NCBI GenBank assembly: GCA_023440965.1 | Contig: JAEZRC010000001.1 | Coordinates: forward strand, 48,210-112,209 | Source of the DNA: Bacillota bacterium | Lineage (GTDB): Bacteria; Bacillota; Clostridia; Oscillospirales; Ruminococcaceae | Reading direction: 5' to 3' | Length of the DNA: 64,000 nt | Part shown: positions 44,152 through 53,128 of the stretch, in pieces | How the letters are laid out: the number at the start of each line of letters is the position of its first letter | How positions within the stretch are numbered: the first letter of the stretch is position 1 | The notes under the pieces: model-generated | The model's database searches: none | The model's input: only the letters and a program-made list of their open reading frames with translations | What the model was told of the DNA's origin: nothing | Program-made: the position numbers and the translations under genes

Positions 44152-44514
44152 ATGGGAATTATGCCAAAGCAAACAAAAGCAGAAAACAAACTGAAATGGG
44201 GTTTCACCTTCAAGAGAGTAATAGGCTTAATGATAACTATTGGACTTGCTTCCTCTCTGAGTAGTTATGTTCATAAATATCTGTTAATACCTTTTGTCGT
44301 TTTCTGTATTGCTGTGTTTCTATTTACTCAAAAAAAATCACCAACTAACCCTAATAAAATCTTTATCTTTGGTCTGAGAGATTACTTCTTTTTTCTGCTA
44401 GCACCTAAGAAGTACAACGGCGTAAATAACGATGATTACAAGCAGGCAATAAAACTTGAGGAGGAGAAGAATGAAAAGAAAAAGCAAAAAGCAAAGAATA
44501 CTACCAAGAAGTAG
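44152..44514 (+). CDS. VirB3/PrgI-like conjugation protein
   Basis: 120 residues with two TM segments close together (about 22-38 and 43-60) and a Lys-rich C-terminal tail. Size, topology and position directly before VirB4 match the VirB3/PrgI group. The gene overlaps the VirB4 gene by 44 bases. AGGAGG precedes the ATG. Confidence 0.7.
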   Translation: MGIMPKQTKAENKLKWGFTFKRVIGLMITIGLASSLSSYVHKYLLIPFVVFCIAVFLFTQKKSPTNPNKIFIFGLRDYFFFLLAPKKYNGVNNDDYKQAIKLEEEKNEKKKQKAKNTTKK

Positions 44515-46885
44515 CTTTGTAGATACTTTAATAGACTACCAGTCACTTATCGATGAAATGTACCTTAAAACCTCCTCAGGCTTTGCTTGTGTTGTAAAGA
44601 TATCTGGTATTGATATATTCCACTATTCAGAGAATGATCAGAATATCTGCTATAACAACTTTGCTGAAGCTGAGCTTGCTTTGAGGCTTCTTCACAAATT
44701 TGTTTTCTATGACTGCTCACCTTCATATCCAACACAGAAGGAGTTTATCAACTACAAGCTTGAGAAACAGACAAATCCATATTTAAAAGAGCTGCTACAA
44801 AGGCAGCTCTTTTTATTCGATAACAACGAAAACAGCTGTAAGGACAGAGCCGCATATTTATTCATCTATGGAAAGAACAAGGCAGATCTGAATAATGCAG
44901 CTGAAATGTTTATACACAAAATGTCTGACACTACCTGTGAATTAGTTAGATCTGAAGGACTGACCAGAATACTGCATGATATTTTATCCTTTTCAGGTAG
45001 TAATAGCAACTCAAACTTCATAGAAAACATCTGCCCTGATAAGATTGAATTGTACCCTATCGGAATGAAGATATCAGACAAGTATGTTACAAGCCTTATT
45101 GCTTATGATTTTCCTTCCTCAATCTTAAATCTTTTTATGGCCAATATGCTAAACTACCCTGATACACTTGCTACTGTGGATCTGAACTTTATTCCAAAGG
45201 ATATTGCAAAGCAACAGCTTACAAAGAGTATGAACGAACTCAAAAATCGTCAATCACTCAATAACAGTGTCGGTGATGAGCTGCAGGACAGTGGTGACTA
45301 TGGTGACCTTGAAAAGATCCTGGACGACCTAAACCGTGGTAATGAGCAACTACTTACGGCCACAATACGAATACTCATATCAGCTGACACAGAGCAGGAA
45401 CTTCTGGATAAGAAAAGATTTATAGTCAGTGAATTTGAAAGTGACGGCATATCACTATATACTCCACAAAATGAAATGCTCAAGGAATATATGTCACTAT
45501 CCAGATACAGTAATCTTATTAATACCCCTATACCCCTTCAGGACACCTTTATTAAGCAATACCCATTCTATTATCAGAACTATATAGATAAGCAAGGCTT
45601 GTACTTTGGTGAAACGTCAACGCACGGTGCTGTTGTCTGGGATCCATTCATCCGAAGCGATATCATTAACTCATACGATATGGTTTTAATAGGTGTAAAA
45701 GGATCAGGAAAAACTGTAACCATTAAGTCAATGACCCAGGATGTTTTATGTCTTGGTAACAAGGTAATGGTCATTGATATTGAGAATGAATATGCTACTC
45801 TTGCACAAAAGGTTGGTGGCAAAGTAATCAAGCTCGGAAGCTTCCCTGTCATTAATCCTCTTGAGATCAGGAAGCTCTACGCTGATAACGATCCTGATAA
45901 ATCATCAAACTTTATTTCAGAGCTCTCCCGAATAGTAACATTTATGTATCAGTACATACCGACATTATCTGACCAGGAAGTTGAAGAATTCAAAAGTATT
46001 CTTTTAATGACATATTCAAATTTTAATATCACTTCTGACACAGATATTTCAACATTGAAACCAACCGACTTTCCTATCTTCAGTGATGTTTTGAAGACCT
46101 TAAGAGGATATTTATATGATTCTTTTGTTTCTGACGGACACAGATCCAACGTAACAAATATACAGCTTTCTGATCAAAAGATCCTGGTACTTGAACGTCT
46201 GGAAACTTACATTAAAAACCTTGCTGAAGGAATGTACAGTAACATATTTAATGGCTATTCTGCTATTGATATATCCAAAGAAAACTTTATAGTTTTTAAT
46301 GTTCAGGAGCTTTCAAACATGGATGAGAAGGTGTATAACTCTCAACTGTTTAATATCTTATCATATATGTGGCAGGAAATCTGTATGAATGTTAAACATA
46401 ACCTGGAGCTTGACAATCCGTACGACAGACGACACGTAGTGGCCGTACTCGATGAGGCTCACAGATTTATCAACACGAAAAATCCACAGGCCTTAGAATT
46501 CATTGAGAAGCTCACAAGACGTACAAGAAAGTATGACGCTGCTTTGTGGTTTGCTTCTCAATCTATCCTTGACTTTATGCCAAAGGGATCTATAGATAAC
46601 ATCGACAAGATACTGACAATATTCAGCCTTGTTCAATATCGTTTCATATTAAAGCAGACATACGACTGCATAGAAAGCTTACATACCGCCTTCCCACAGT
46701 TCACATATTCAGAGCTTAACTCTACAACAAACTTTAAACCAGGAGATATGCTAATGTCCTTTGGTGGAACAAGGCAAAAGCTCACCTGCCACAGAACAAT
46801 CTTCAAAGAAGATCTATTATACATTGGTAACTCTCGCGATACTGAAGATCTTAAGAAAGACGCAGAGGAGGAATTGCACGAATGA
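44471..46885 (+). CDS. VirB4-family conjugation ATPase
   Basis: 804 residues. It energises assembly of the type IV secretion channel. Walker A is LIGVKGSGKTVTIKSM (about 405-420), Walker B VVAVLDEAHRF (about 655-665), and RRTRKYDAALWFASQS contains the arginine-finger/motif III region. The N-terminal half is the CagE/VirB4 N-domain. Start at 44471 follows GAGGAGGAG; a start at 44456 is possible. Normal length. Confidence 0.95.
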   Translation: MKRKSKKQRILPRSSFVDTLIDYQSLIDEMYLKTSSGFACVVKISGIDIFHYSENDQNICYNNFAEAELALRLLHKFVFYDCSPSYPTQKEFINYKLEKQTNPYLKELLQRQLFLFDNNENSCKDRAAYLFIYGKNKADLNNAAEMFIHKMSDTTCELVRSEGLTRILHDILSFSGSNSNSNFIENICPDKIELYPIGMKISDKYVTSLIAYDFPSSILNLFMANMLNYPDTLATVDLNFIPKDIAKQQLTKSMNELKNRQSLNNSVGDELQDSGDYGDLEKILDDLNRGNEQLLTATIRILISADTEQELLDKKRFIVSEFESDGISLYTPQNEMLKEYMSLSRYSNLINTPIPLQDTFIKQYPFYYQNYIDKQGLYFGETSTHGAVVWDPFIRSDIINSYDMVLIGVKGSGKTVTIKSMTQDVLCLGNKVMVIDIENEYATLAQKVGGKVIKLGSFPVINPLEIRKLYADNDPDKSSNFISELSRIVTFMYQYIPTLSDQEVEEFKSILLMTYSNFNITSDTDISTLKPTDFPIFSDVLKTLRGYLYDSFVSDGHRSNVTNIQLSDQKILVLERLETYIKNLAEGMYSNIFNGYSAIDISKENFIVFNVQELSNMDEKVYNSQLFNILSYMWQEICMNVKHNLELDNPYDRRHVVAVLDEAHRFINTKNPQALEFIEKLTRRTRKYDAALWFASQSILDFMPKGSIDNIDKILTIFSLVQYRFILKQTYDCIESLHTAFPQFTYSELNSTTNFKPGDMLMSFGGTRQKLTCHRTIFKEDLLYIGNSRDTEDLKKDAEEELHE

Positions 46886-47979
46886 CAAACTCTAAAAACA
46901 TTCGATATATTATCTTCACTGTTGTTGTCATTCTCGGCTTTCTTTTCTTCTTCAACAGCAGAGATCTATTCGGTGATGATAGAAAGAATATGACCAGTAA
47001 CTACAATGTAACAATAAGATCTATCGGAGGAGAATACAACTTCAAGGTAGCAAATGCAAGAATAGACAAAGCAACCAAAACTATGTATCTTGACTTTTTT
47101 ATAAAAGGATCTGATACTCAGACTTCAAAAGAATACACTCCAGAACTATACCAGATAACAAACGGAACAGCTGCAGGAGAAAAGCTAAAGTTTATTGTTG
47201 AAAAGAACACAGAGCGTGAGTATGCTAACACAATCACTATTCCAAAAATTCCTGACAAGTTTTATTTCTTAAGACTGTACATTAAATCAAAATGCTATCC
47301 TACACCTGTTCCTGATACGGTAGATGAATTCGGTAATGTTATGAAACATCCTGACACTCCAGGCAAGGCAAAAGCTATCTGGATCAATATTGATTATCGA
47401 AGTGTAGCAACTTATGACAGCTCTAAAGGTGAAAAGCCACCGACACTAGAAGTCGTTGATTTATCAAAAGTTGAAAAAGACATTGAGAGTGAGCCAGACA
47501 GAAATATTTCTCCTATTGTCACTCATTCAACTTCAAAAGCTTCAAACAAATTACCTGATATGCCCGTAAACAATACTTCTAGGTCTGGACAAACAGCAGC
47601 TACTACAAGATCGCCAGTAACAACTCAAGCACCGCAATCAACAACTCAATCCCCTCGTACAACTTCAGCTCCTATTAAAACTCAACCTCAGGTTACAACT
47701 ACTACAGCAGCAATTAAGATTAACACTATACGTCTTTCTTCTAATTTTACAAATAACAATGTAGTACTTAATCATAATCAGACAACAAAGCTCACTCCAG
47801 TAATTTTACCTATATATGCTACAAACAAAACTCTTATATGGACTTCAAACAGGCCAGATATTGCAAGTGTTGATAGCAATGGTATTGTGACTGCTCGTGT
47901 TCCTGGCAAAGCAATTATTACAGCTTCAACAACTGACAAAAGTAATCTTTCGGCTAGTTGTATGGTGACTGTTAATTAG
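46882..47979 (+). CDS. membrane-anchored extracellular protein with Big2 domain
   Basis: 365 residues. N-terminal TM anchor (YIIFTVVVILGFLFFF), a beta-rich ectodomain (about 35-170), a Thr/Pro/Gln-rich linker (about 220-280), and a C-terminal bacterial Ig-like Big2 domain (LIWTSNRPDIASVDSNGIVTARVPGKAIITAS). It overlaps the VirB4 stop by 4 bases, so it belongs to the conjugation operon. VirB8-like position but no VirB8 similarity that I can see; could span or grip the cell wall at the mating site. Confidence 0.75.
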   Translation: MTNSKNIRYIIFTVVVILGFLFFFNSRDLFGDDRKNMTSNYNVTIRSIGGEYNFKVANARIDKATKTMYLDFFIKGSDTQTSKEYTPELYQITNGTAAGEKLKFIVEKNTEREYANTITIPKIPDKFYFLRLYIKSKCYPTPVPDTVDEFGNVMKHPDTPGKAKAIWINIDYRSVATYDSSKGEKPPTLEVVDLSKVEKDIESEPDRNISPIVTHSTSKASNKLPDMPVNNTSRSGQTAATTRSPVTTQAPQSTTQSPRTTSAPIKTQPQVTTTTAAIKINTIRLSSNFTNNNVVLNHNQTTKLTPVILPIYATNKTLIWTSNRPDIASVDSNGIVTARVPGKAIITASTTDKSNLSASCMVTVN

Positions 47980-48005
47980 TCACATTAATTGCTCTCAGTA
48001 CTATA

Positions 48006-48034
48006 TTGACATCGTTATTGTTATATGATAAAAT
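48006..48034 (+). promoter_or_regulatory. promoter of the ABC-F gene leader
   Basis: TTGACA at 48006-48011 and TAAAAT at 48029-48034, 17 bases apart. The ABC-F gene starts 240 bases downstream, leaving a long regulated leader. Confidence 0.75.
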
Positions 48035-48066
48035 ACACTCATACAATAAAGATTGGAGTTGGAAAG

Positions 48067-48087
48067 ATGCGTAATACTTCTTGCTAA
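48067..48087 (+). CDS. six-residue leader peptide of the ABC-F attenuator
   Basis: ATG CGT AAT ACT TCT TGC TAA encodes MRNTSC, about 25 bases after the promoter's expected start point and with a GGAG upstream. Short leader peptides that stall ribosomes in the presence of the drug are common before ABC-F and other ribosome-protection genes. Calling it depends on this context. Confidence 0.5.
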   Translation: MRNTSC

Positions 48088-48099
48088 TTATTTAGGAAT

Positions 48100-48265
48100 A
48101 ATAAAACTGCTAAACGGCAATAGCCGTAGTTTTGTTGTGCCTGTGCAAGAAGGTTATGTTGTTTTTTCAACTTTTACTATACTTGAGCTGTGCATTCTAT
48201 ATGCATTGTTTTGTCTTGTAGTGGTTGTAAGAATTAACTTTCTTGCAACCATTTTATTTTACAGG
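48100..48265 (+). promoter_or_regulatory. attenuator leader of the ABC-F gene
   Basis: An upstream hairpin (AAAACT...ACGGC AATA GCCGT AGTTTT, about 48104-48134) is followed by a downstream hairpin GGTTGTAAGA / TCTTGCAACC (48224-48251) and ATTTTATTTT. That second hairpin can act as a terminator just before the ribosome-binding site of the ABC-F gene. Ribosome stalling on the leader peptide could switch the fold toward read-through. Confidence 0.6.
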
Positions 48266-48276
48266 AGGACAAAACC

Positions 48277-49764
48277 ATGTCATTAATTAACGTAAACAAT
48301 TTAACCTTTTCCTATCCAGGAAGCTATGATAATATATTTGAAAACGTAAGCTTTCAAATAGATACAAACTGGAAACTTGGCTTCACTGGAAGGAACGGTA
48401 GAGGAAAGACTACCTTTCTAAATCTTTTGCTCGGAAAATATGAGTATGACGGAAATATTTCTTCATCCGTTAATTTTGAGTATTTTCCATTTGATGTTCA
48501 TGATAAAAGCGTTGATACTATTGAGGTTATTAATTCAATATGTTCTGAATATCAGGAATGGGAAATGTGCAGAGAATTAAACTTATTAAATGTATCTGAA
48601 GATGTATTATATCGTCCGTTTAATACCCTTTCAAATGGTGAACAAACAAAGGTTATGCTTGTTACACTGTTTTTGAAAGAAAACAGTTTCTTGTTAATTG
48701 ACGAGCCAACCAATCATCTTGATACTTTAGGAAGAAAAACTGTAAGCAATTATTTGAATAGTAAATCTGGCTTCATTTTGGTTTCTCATGATAGATATTT
48801 TTTGGATGGATGTGTTGATCATATTTTATCTATCAATAAAAATAATATAGAAATTGAGAGAGGAAATTTTTCATCCTGGCTTATCAATAAAGAACGTAGA
48901 GATGCGTTTGAAATTATGGAAAATGAGAAACTACAAAAAGAAATAAAAAGATTAAAAGAAACTGCAAAGGAAAAAGCTAAATGGTCAAACAAAGCTGAAC
49001 GTCGGAAAATCGGTTTTGATCCAACAAAAGTTGAAAAGAACATGAACCGACGCGCTCAAGAAGGCGCTAAATCAAAAAAAGCTATGAAGCGTTCAAAGGC
49101 TCTTGAGCAACGTCAGGAGTTAAATATTGAAGAAAAGTCAAAGCTTCTAAAAAATATTGAATCATCCGATAGCTTAAAGCTATCACAGCTTTCATATCAT
49201 ACATCACTCTTACTTGCTCTTGAAAATGTCAGTATAAAATACAATGATAAAATTGTATGTGAAAACATTTCTTTTTCAGTAGCTAAAGGTGATAGAATTT
49301 CCCTATCTGGCAAAAATGGATGTGGAAAATCAAGCATACTAAAATTAGTTTGTGGTGAAGACATTCCACATATAGGAACTTTACACAAAGGCAATACTCT
49401 GCAAATATCTTATGTGTCACAAGATACTTCATATTTAAGTGGTAATTTATCAGATTTTGCAAAGCAGTATGACATTGATGAAAGTTTATTTAAAGCAATA
49501 TTAAGGAAGCTTAATTTTGAGCGAGTACAGTTTGATAAGAATATTGAAGATTTCAGTGGCGGGCAAAAAAAGAAAGTTCTTATAGCAAAAAGCTTATGTG
49601 AAAAATCACATCTACTTGTTTGGGATGAACCATTAAACTTTATTGATGTTATTTCAAGGATGCAGATTGAGAATCTATTACTTGAGTATAAGCCGACCAT
49701 TTTGTTTGTTGAACATGATAAAATGTTTTGCGAAAATGTTTCCACAAAGAATGTTCAGCTTTAG
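48277..49764 (+). CDS. ABC-F ribosome-protection protein, Lsa type
   Basis: 495 residues, no TM segments, two ABC domains joined by a long basic linker. First Walker A FTGRNGRGKTTFLN, signature LSNGEQTKV, Walker B FLLIDEPTNHLD; second Walker A LSGKNGCGKSSIL, signature FSGGQKKKVLIAKS, Walker B LLVWDEPLNFID. The phrase DTNWKLGFTGRNGRGKTT and EPLNFIDV closely match Lsa/Eat-type proteins, which displace lincosamides, streptogramin A and pleuromutilins from the ribosome. Resistance spectrum is inferred from the family. AGGAGG precedes the ATG. Cargo of the conjugative element. Confidence 0.88.
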   Translation: MSLINVNNLTFSYPGSYDNIFENVSFQIDTNWKLGFTGRNGRGKTTFLNLLLGKYEYDGNISSSVNFEYFPFDVHDKSVDTIEVINSICSEYQEWEMCRELNLLNVSEDVLYRPFNTLSNGEQTKVMLVTLFLKENSFLLIDEPTNHLDTLGRKTVSNYLNSKSGFILVSHDRYFLDGCVDHILSINKNNIEIERGNFSSWLINKERRDAFEIMENEKLQKEIKRLKETAKEKAKWSNKAERRKIGFDPTKVEKNMNRRAQEGAKSKKAMKRSKALEQRQELNIEEKSKLLKNIESSDSLKLSQLSYHTSLLLALENVSIKYNDKIVCENISFSVAKGDRISLSGKNGCGKSSILKLVCGEDIPHIGTLHKGNTLQISYVSQDTSYLSGNLSDFAKQYDIDESLFKAILRKLNFERVQFDKNIEDFSGGQKKKVLIAKSLCEKSHLLVWDEPLNFIDVISRMQIENLLLEYKPTILFVEHDKMFCENVSTKNVQL

Positions 49765-49805
49765 TAATGAACATTAAGCATTTCCACAATAATATAATTT
49801 AAGAT

Positions 49806-49842
49806 TAGCCTCGATTACCTTATTGTAATCGAGGCTTCTTTT
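49806..49842 (+). terminator. intrinsic terminator after the ABC-F gene
   Basis: Stem AGCCTCGATTAC / GTAATCGAGGCT with a 6-base loop followed by TCTTTTGTT. Confidence 0.85.
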
Positions 49843-49889
49843 GTTCCAAGTCTAGTTTCGCAAAAAATATATTTAAGGAGGAAAACTCT

Positions 49890-50183
49890 ATGCCCTTTAA
49901 TAACCCTGCAAACAAATGTAACCTGACAGGTTACATAGTCGGTGATCTTAATCAGATTAATGAGTATTCAATTGAATTCTTACTGTGCGTAAAAAGAAAA
50001 GGTAAACCAGGAGAAAAAACCTACAGTGACACTTTTACAATTTACGTTTCTAATGCTAACACAGTATCATTCTGTAAAACTCAATTAAGAGCAAATCTCC
50101 CTATTCAAGTCAAAGGTGAAATGAGAATATGGAAAGACAATTCCATAAAAATATGCTGTGATGAAATCATACTAAAAAGTTAG
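49890..50183 (+). CDS. small OB-fold-like protein (SSB-related?)
   Basis: 97 residues. Beta-rich pattern NLTGYIVGDL...YSIEFLLCVKRKGKPGEKTYSDTFTIYVSN...LPIQVKGEMRIWKDNSIKICCDEI resembles an SSB-type OB fold (TGYIVGDL at strand 1, VKGEMRIW at strand 4). AAGGAGG precedes the ATG. It begins the mobilisation region, so a DNA-processing role is plausible but not proven. Confidence 0.6.
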   Translation: MPFNNPANKCNLTGYIVGDLNQINEYSIEFLLCVKRKGKPGEKTYSDTFTIYVSNANTVSFCKTQLRANLPIQVKGEMRIWKDNSIKICCDEIILKS

Positions 50184-50195
50184 GAGAAATGAATT

Positions 50196-50441
50196 ATGTC
50201 TAAAATGACACTAGACCAAAGAATTGAAAAAGTTAAAAACAGTATTCAAAAGGAAGAAGAAATAATTGCAACTTCTTCTGCAAAAGTGAAGGAATTTAAT
50301 AAAGAATTAAAATCATTTTTAGCAGAAAAAGATCAACAGTATGCAAATGATTTTCTTTCATTAATGAACGAAAACGGCTTTACTTCAGATGAAGATAAAG
50401 CACAGTTTATGCAGATGATTAAAGAACAGTTTAAGAAATAA
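50196..50441 (+). CDS. small coiled-coil protein
   Basis: 81 residues, highly charged. A helix of about 50 residues (DQRIEKVKNSIQKEEEIIATSSAKVKEFNKELKSFLAEK) with coiled-coil heptads and a C-terminal EF-like segment. AGGAG precedes the ATG. It resembles small DUF4315-type proteins common in clostridial conjugative elements. Confidence 0.65.
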   Translation: MSKMTLDQRIEKVKNSIQKEEEIIATSSAKVKEFNKELKSFLAEKDQQYANDFLSLMNENGFTSDEDKAQFMQMIKEQFKK

Positions 50442-50465
50442 TATTACATAATAAGGAGTATTAAT

Positions 50466-50777
50466 ATGAATGTTAATATTCGGGATATTGATCCTCAGGT
50501 CGTGAAACTTATGGATGAAGTAATTGATAAAGAAAACTATTCTTCCCGATCACAATTCGTTGAGGAAATTATAAAACTTTATGTATGCAGCAGAGATAAA
50601 TTTTTTCTTAAGGCTTTTACTCCTACAGTAAAATGTTTAGTGGATGAGCAACTTCAACGACAGCAAGAAGCAACTGAAGCAGCACTTGATTTAATATATA
50701 ATATCAATGTAAAAGTACTTGCAGAACTTGAGAAAATTCAGAGTCTTTTTCTGTCAGATATCTCTGAAAACGAGTAA
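50466..50777 (+). CDS. ribbon-helix-helix protein, likely DNA-binding at oriT
   Basis: 103 residues. The N-terminal 45 (MNVNIRDIDPQVVKLMDEVI...SRSQFVEEIIKLYV) match the ribbon-helix-helix fold of CopG/Arc/MobC-type proteins; a helical C-terminal part (about 60-98) may oligomerise. AAGGAG precedes the ATG. It lies immediately left of the TGACGTCA iterons, its likely binding sites. Confidence 0.7.
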   Translation: MNVNIRDIDPQVVKLMDEVIDKENYSSRSQFVEEIIKLYVCSRDKFFLKAFTPTVKCLVDEQLQRQQEATEAALDLIYNINVKVLAELEKIQSLFLSDISENE

Positions 50778-50784
50778 AAACACA

Positions 50785-50871
50785 TGACGTCAAAGCTGAC
50801 GGCAAACTATAAAAAAATAACGTCAAAGTGACGTCAAACGCTAATTTTCTGACGTCAAACTGACGTCATTT
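50785..50871. repeat. TGACGTCAAA iterons of the transfer origin
   Basis: Six copies of the motif TGACGTCAAA (some with one or two changes) lie in three pairs, each pair 11-12 bases apart: first at about 50787-50809, second about 50819-50839, third about 50850-50871. The core TGACGTCA is itself a palindrome. Binding sites for the RHH protein encoded just upstream or for MobC are likely. Confidence 0.75.
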
Positions 50872-51010
50872 TGCTTTCTTGTGGTACTCGTTAAATCTCG
50901 GTACTACCGAGATTTGCATAGCGTGGTGTACCACGCCCTTTATGCTCGTATCTATGTGGAACAATCTCCACATAGATACACAAATTTTTTTCATATCGAA
51001 GCTTATAGAA
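50785..51010. other. predicted origin of transfer (oriT)
   Basis: A 285-bp non-coding stretch directly before mobC and the relaxase gene. After the iterons come three strong inverted repeats: AAATCTCGGT/ACCGAGATTT, GCGTGG/CCACGC and TATCTATGTGGA/TCCACATAGATA. A palindrome AGAACGAATGTTCT lies at about 51008. Iterons plus hairpins next to mobC and relaxase are the usual oriT layout. The nick site cannot be placed by eye. Confidence 0.75.
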
Positions 51011-51062
51011 CGAATGTTCTAATCACATAAATAAATACATTAATTGCACAGGAGGTAACATT

Positions 51063-51473
51063 ATGTCCAAGATTAAACAGACGCTATATCTATCCGAAGA
51101 AGCCGATGAGATGTGGAGTGAGCTTGTCGCTTCACAACCAAATTTGAACAAGTCACTATTTTTTGAGCAGCTCGTTCGAGAACATTTTGAACAAAGCGGA
51201 GGAATTGGAAATCCCGACGCGAACTGTCAGAAAAAGAATGATGATGTATCTGAACTTCTGAGGGTTTTGAAGTCTATTGAGAACGAAACCAACAAGAACA
51301 CTTTTTTCATTCTTGACCTTCTCAATAGCTTAATCACTTCTGGAATTGCAGTACCTGATGTCGGCTATGTATCACTAGAAGAAAAACCTCATACGTGGTT
51401 GAAGAAGTCAAAAGAGACATACCGAGTAAAAATATATAACAAGCAGCATAATCAAATTGTAAAGGAAGGATAA
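51063..51473 (+). CDS. mobC: MobC-like relaxosome accessory protein
   Basis: 136 residues. The N-terminal part (KIKQTLYLSEEADEMWSELVASQPNLNKSLFFEQLVREHF) has ribbon-helix-helix features, followed by a helical segment. It precedes the relaxase by 1 base and follows the oriT region, as MobC proteins do. AGGAGG precedes the ATG. Expected to bind oriT and help the relaxase nick. Confidence 0.7.
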   Translation: MSKIKQTLYLSEEADEMWSELVASQPNLNKSLFFEQLVREHFEQSGGIGNPDANCQKKNDDVSELLRVLKSIENETNKNTFFILDLLNSLITSGIAVPDVGYVSLEEKPHTWLKKSKETYRVKIYNKQHNQIVKEG

Positions 51474-51474
51474 A

Positions 51475-53124
51475 ATGAGTAATTCACCTGGAGTAGTCTT
51501 TACAATGAAATTTATCTATCAATGGAAAGTTGGTGGATTTGATTATCTAAAATATATGTCACGTCCTGAAGCTTTTCAAAAATTGAAGCATGAACACGAT
51601 GAGGAATTTAAGGACTATATGCAGTATATGAGCAATAGTGAAAAGTCAGACGGAATTTTTGACATGAACAAAGACCTGTTATCAGAAAATGAAATTGACC
51701 AGTACAGATTGCTTGAAACAGAAAGTCAGAAAAAAGGTTGTCCAAAGTATATTGGTATAACTTCTTTCGATAACGACTTCTTAAAAGAAAATGGTATCAT
51801 TACTCCTTTTGGCCTTGATACGGAAAAACTAAAAGATATTGCGAGATGCAGTATCAGTGAAATGATCCAGAAAAGTGATAAGCTTGATAACGACAATGTG
51901 TACTGGACTGCTGCAATTCACACTAACACCGACAATGTACATATTCATTATGCAATACTTGAGAGAGAAAGACGCATTGAAAGAAAAAATGATACCATTG
52001 AAGTTGAAGCATTTGACGCTCTTAAGTCAAAGGTTGCAAATAAGATTATTGGGCCTGAACATATTAAAAAACTTTCTGATCTTTCAAGAAATTGTCTCCT
52101 TCCTGGATTCAATGACACACTTAAAAATGAAAAAACTTTTGTTCAACTTCTTGATAAGTTACCTGAAAACAAAAAGCTATGGTATTACAATAGAAAAGAA
52201 TTTGCACCATACCAGGAAAATGTCAAAAAGTTCGTTCAAAAAATTGTCTTATCTCATTCAGAACTGCAGAAAAATTTCAATCAGTATGAAACTATGATTG
52301 ATAAGTACACAGAAAAATGCAAGGTGCTTTATGGTGATGGTAATAGACATTTGTATCTTAAGTTTAAAGAAAACAAACTAGAAGATTTCTATTCAAGAGC
52401 AGGAAATGCAATTCTCCGTGAGTTAAAAAATATTGACGAAAGTATTACTCCCTCTCCTGATTCGCAAAGCGTACTGTCAGAAAAAGAACTTGAATTTTTC
52501 AAAACTCTGGAGGCTACAGAAATTTCTGAAACGCACAAACCTTCAAATGAAAAATCTGTGTTGGCTCAATACCTTCACGGAAAGTTCTTTCTTTCTGAAG
52601 GAGATCATCAAAACATTCCAGAAGCTATTAACTTGTTAAAAGAAGCTGCAGAAAACAATAATCAGTTTTCACAATACACTCTCGGTAAGATATATTTGCG
52701 TGGAGATATTGTTGATCAGGACACAACACAAGCTATTAAATATTTTAGTCTGGCAGCTGATCATAACAATCAGTATGCTCAATATCAACTCGGCAAGTTC
52801 TATCTAAAAGATAAAGAAAACTGCAATACAGCCTTAGGTCTTGATTATCTTCATAAGGCTGCTGATCAGGGCAATGTTCCTGCTCAAAAACAGCTTGAAA
52901 GATTATACAATCCTAGCATAAAAACAAAGTTTCAATACGATAAAAGTGAGTATGTGAAAAGAAAGTCTCAACTTATGGCTGCTACTTGTGTTCTCCGAAG
53001 ACTTGTAAATCAAATTGACGGACACTTAAATCAGCTTAAGCGTGAATTTAATTATGAGGAAGATCTGAAGCTTTCAGAAGAACAATATGAAGTTCAGTTC
53101 CAGACAGAATATGAAAGGTCGTGA
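51475..53124 (+). CDS. MobP2-type relaxase with C-terminal Sel1-like repeats
   Basis: 549 residues. The N-terminal relaxase domain holds the three-His metal motif, His149, His156 and His158, in AAIHTNTDNVHIHYA; candidate nucleophile tyrosines lie near the N-terminus (SRPEAF context, Tyr24/Tyr27). About residues 361-475 carry three Sel1-like repeats (AQYLHGKFFLSEGD, SQYTLGKIYLRGD, AQYQLGKFYLKDK). It nicks oriT and pilots the strand into the recipient. A GGAAGG box precedes the ATG. Confidence 0.88.
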   Translation: MSNSPGVVFTMKFIYQWKVGGFDYLKYMSRPEAFQKLKHEHDEEFKDYMQYMSNSEKSDGIFDMNKDLLSENEIDQYRLLETESQKKGCPKYIGITSFDNDFLKENGIITPFGLDTEKLKDIARCSISEMIQKSDKLDNDNVYWTAAIHTNTDNVHIHYAILERERRIERKNDTIEVEAFDALKSKVANKIIGPEHIKKLSDLSRNCLLPGFNDTLKNEKTFVQLLDKLPENKKLWYYNRKEFAPYQENVKKFVQKIVLSHSELQKNFNQYETMIDKYTEKCKVLYGDGNRHLYLKFKENKLEDFYSRAGNAILRELKNIDESITPSPDSQSVLSEKELEFFKTLEATEISETHKPSNEKSVLAQYLHGKFFLSEGDHQNIPEAINLLKEAAENNNQFSQYTLGKIYLRGDIVDQDTTQAIKYFSLAADHNNQYAQYQLGKFYLKDKENCNTALGLDYLHKAADQGNVPAQKQLERLYNPSIKTKFQYDKSEYVKRKSQLMAATCVLRRLVNQIDGHLNQLKREFNYEEDLKLSEEQYEVQFQTEYERS

Positions 53125-53128
53125 AATA

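Noticed and set aside
48053..48286. 77-codon frame with hydrophobic segments before the ABC-F gene
   Set aside because: It starts with TTG, overlaps the leader peptide, both hairpins and the ABC-F start in another frame. The leader/attenuator reading explains the region better.
50785..50871. Short regular repeats that could suggest a CRISPR array
   Set aside because: Repeats are about 10 bases, palindromic and 11-12 bases apart, with no spacers of 30 or more and no cas genes. They are iterons of oriT.
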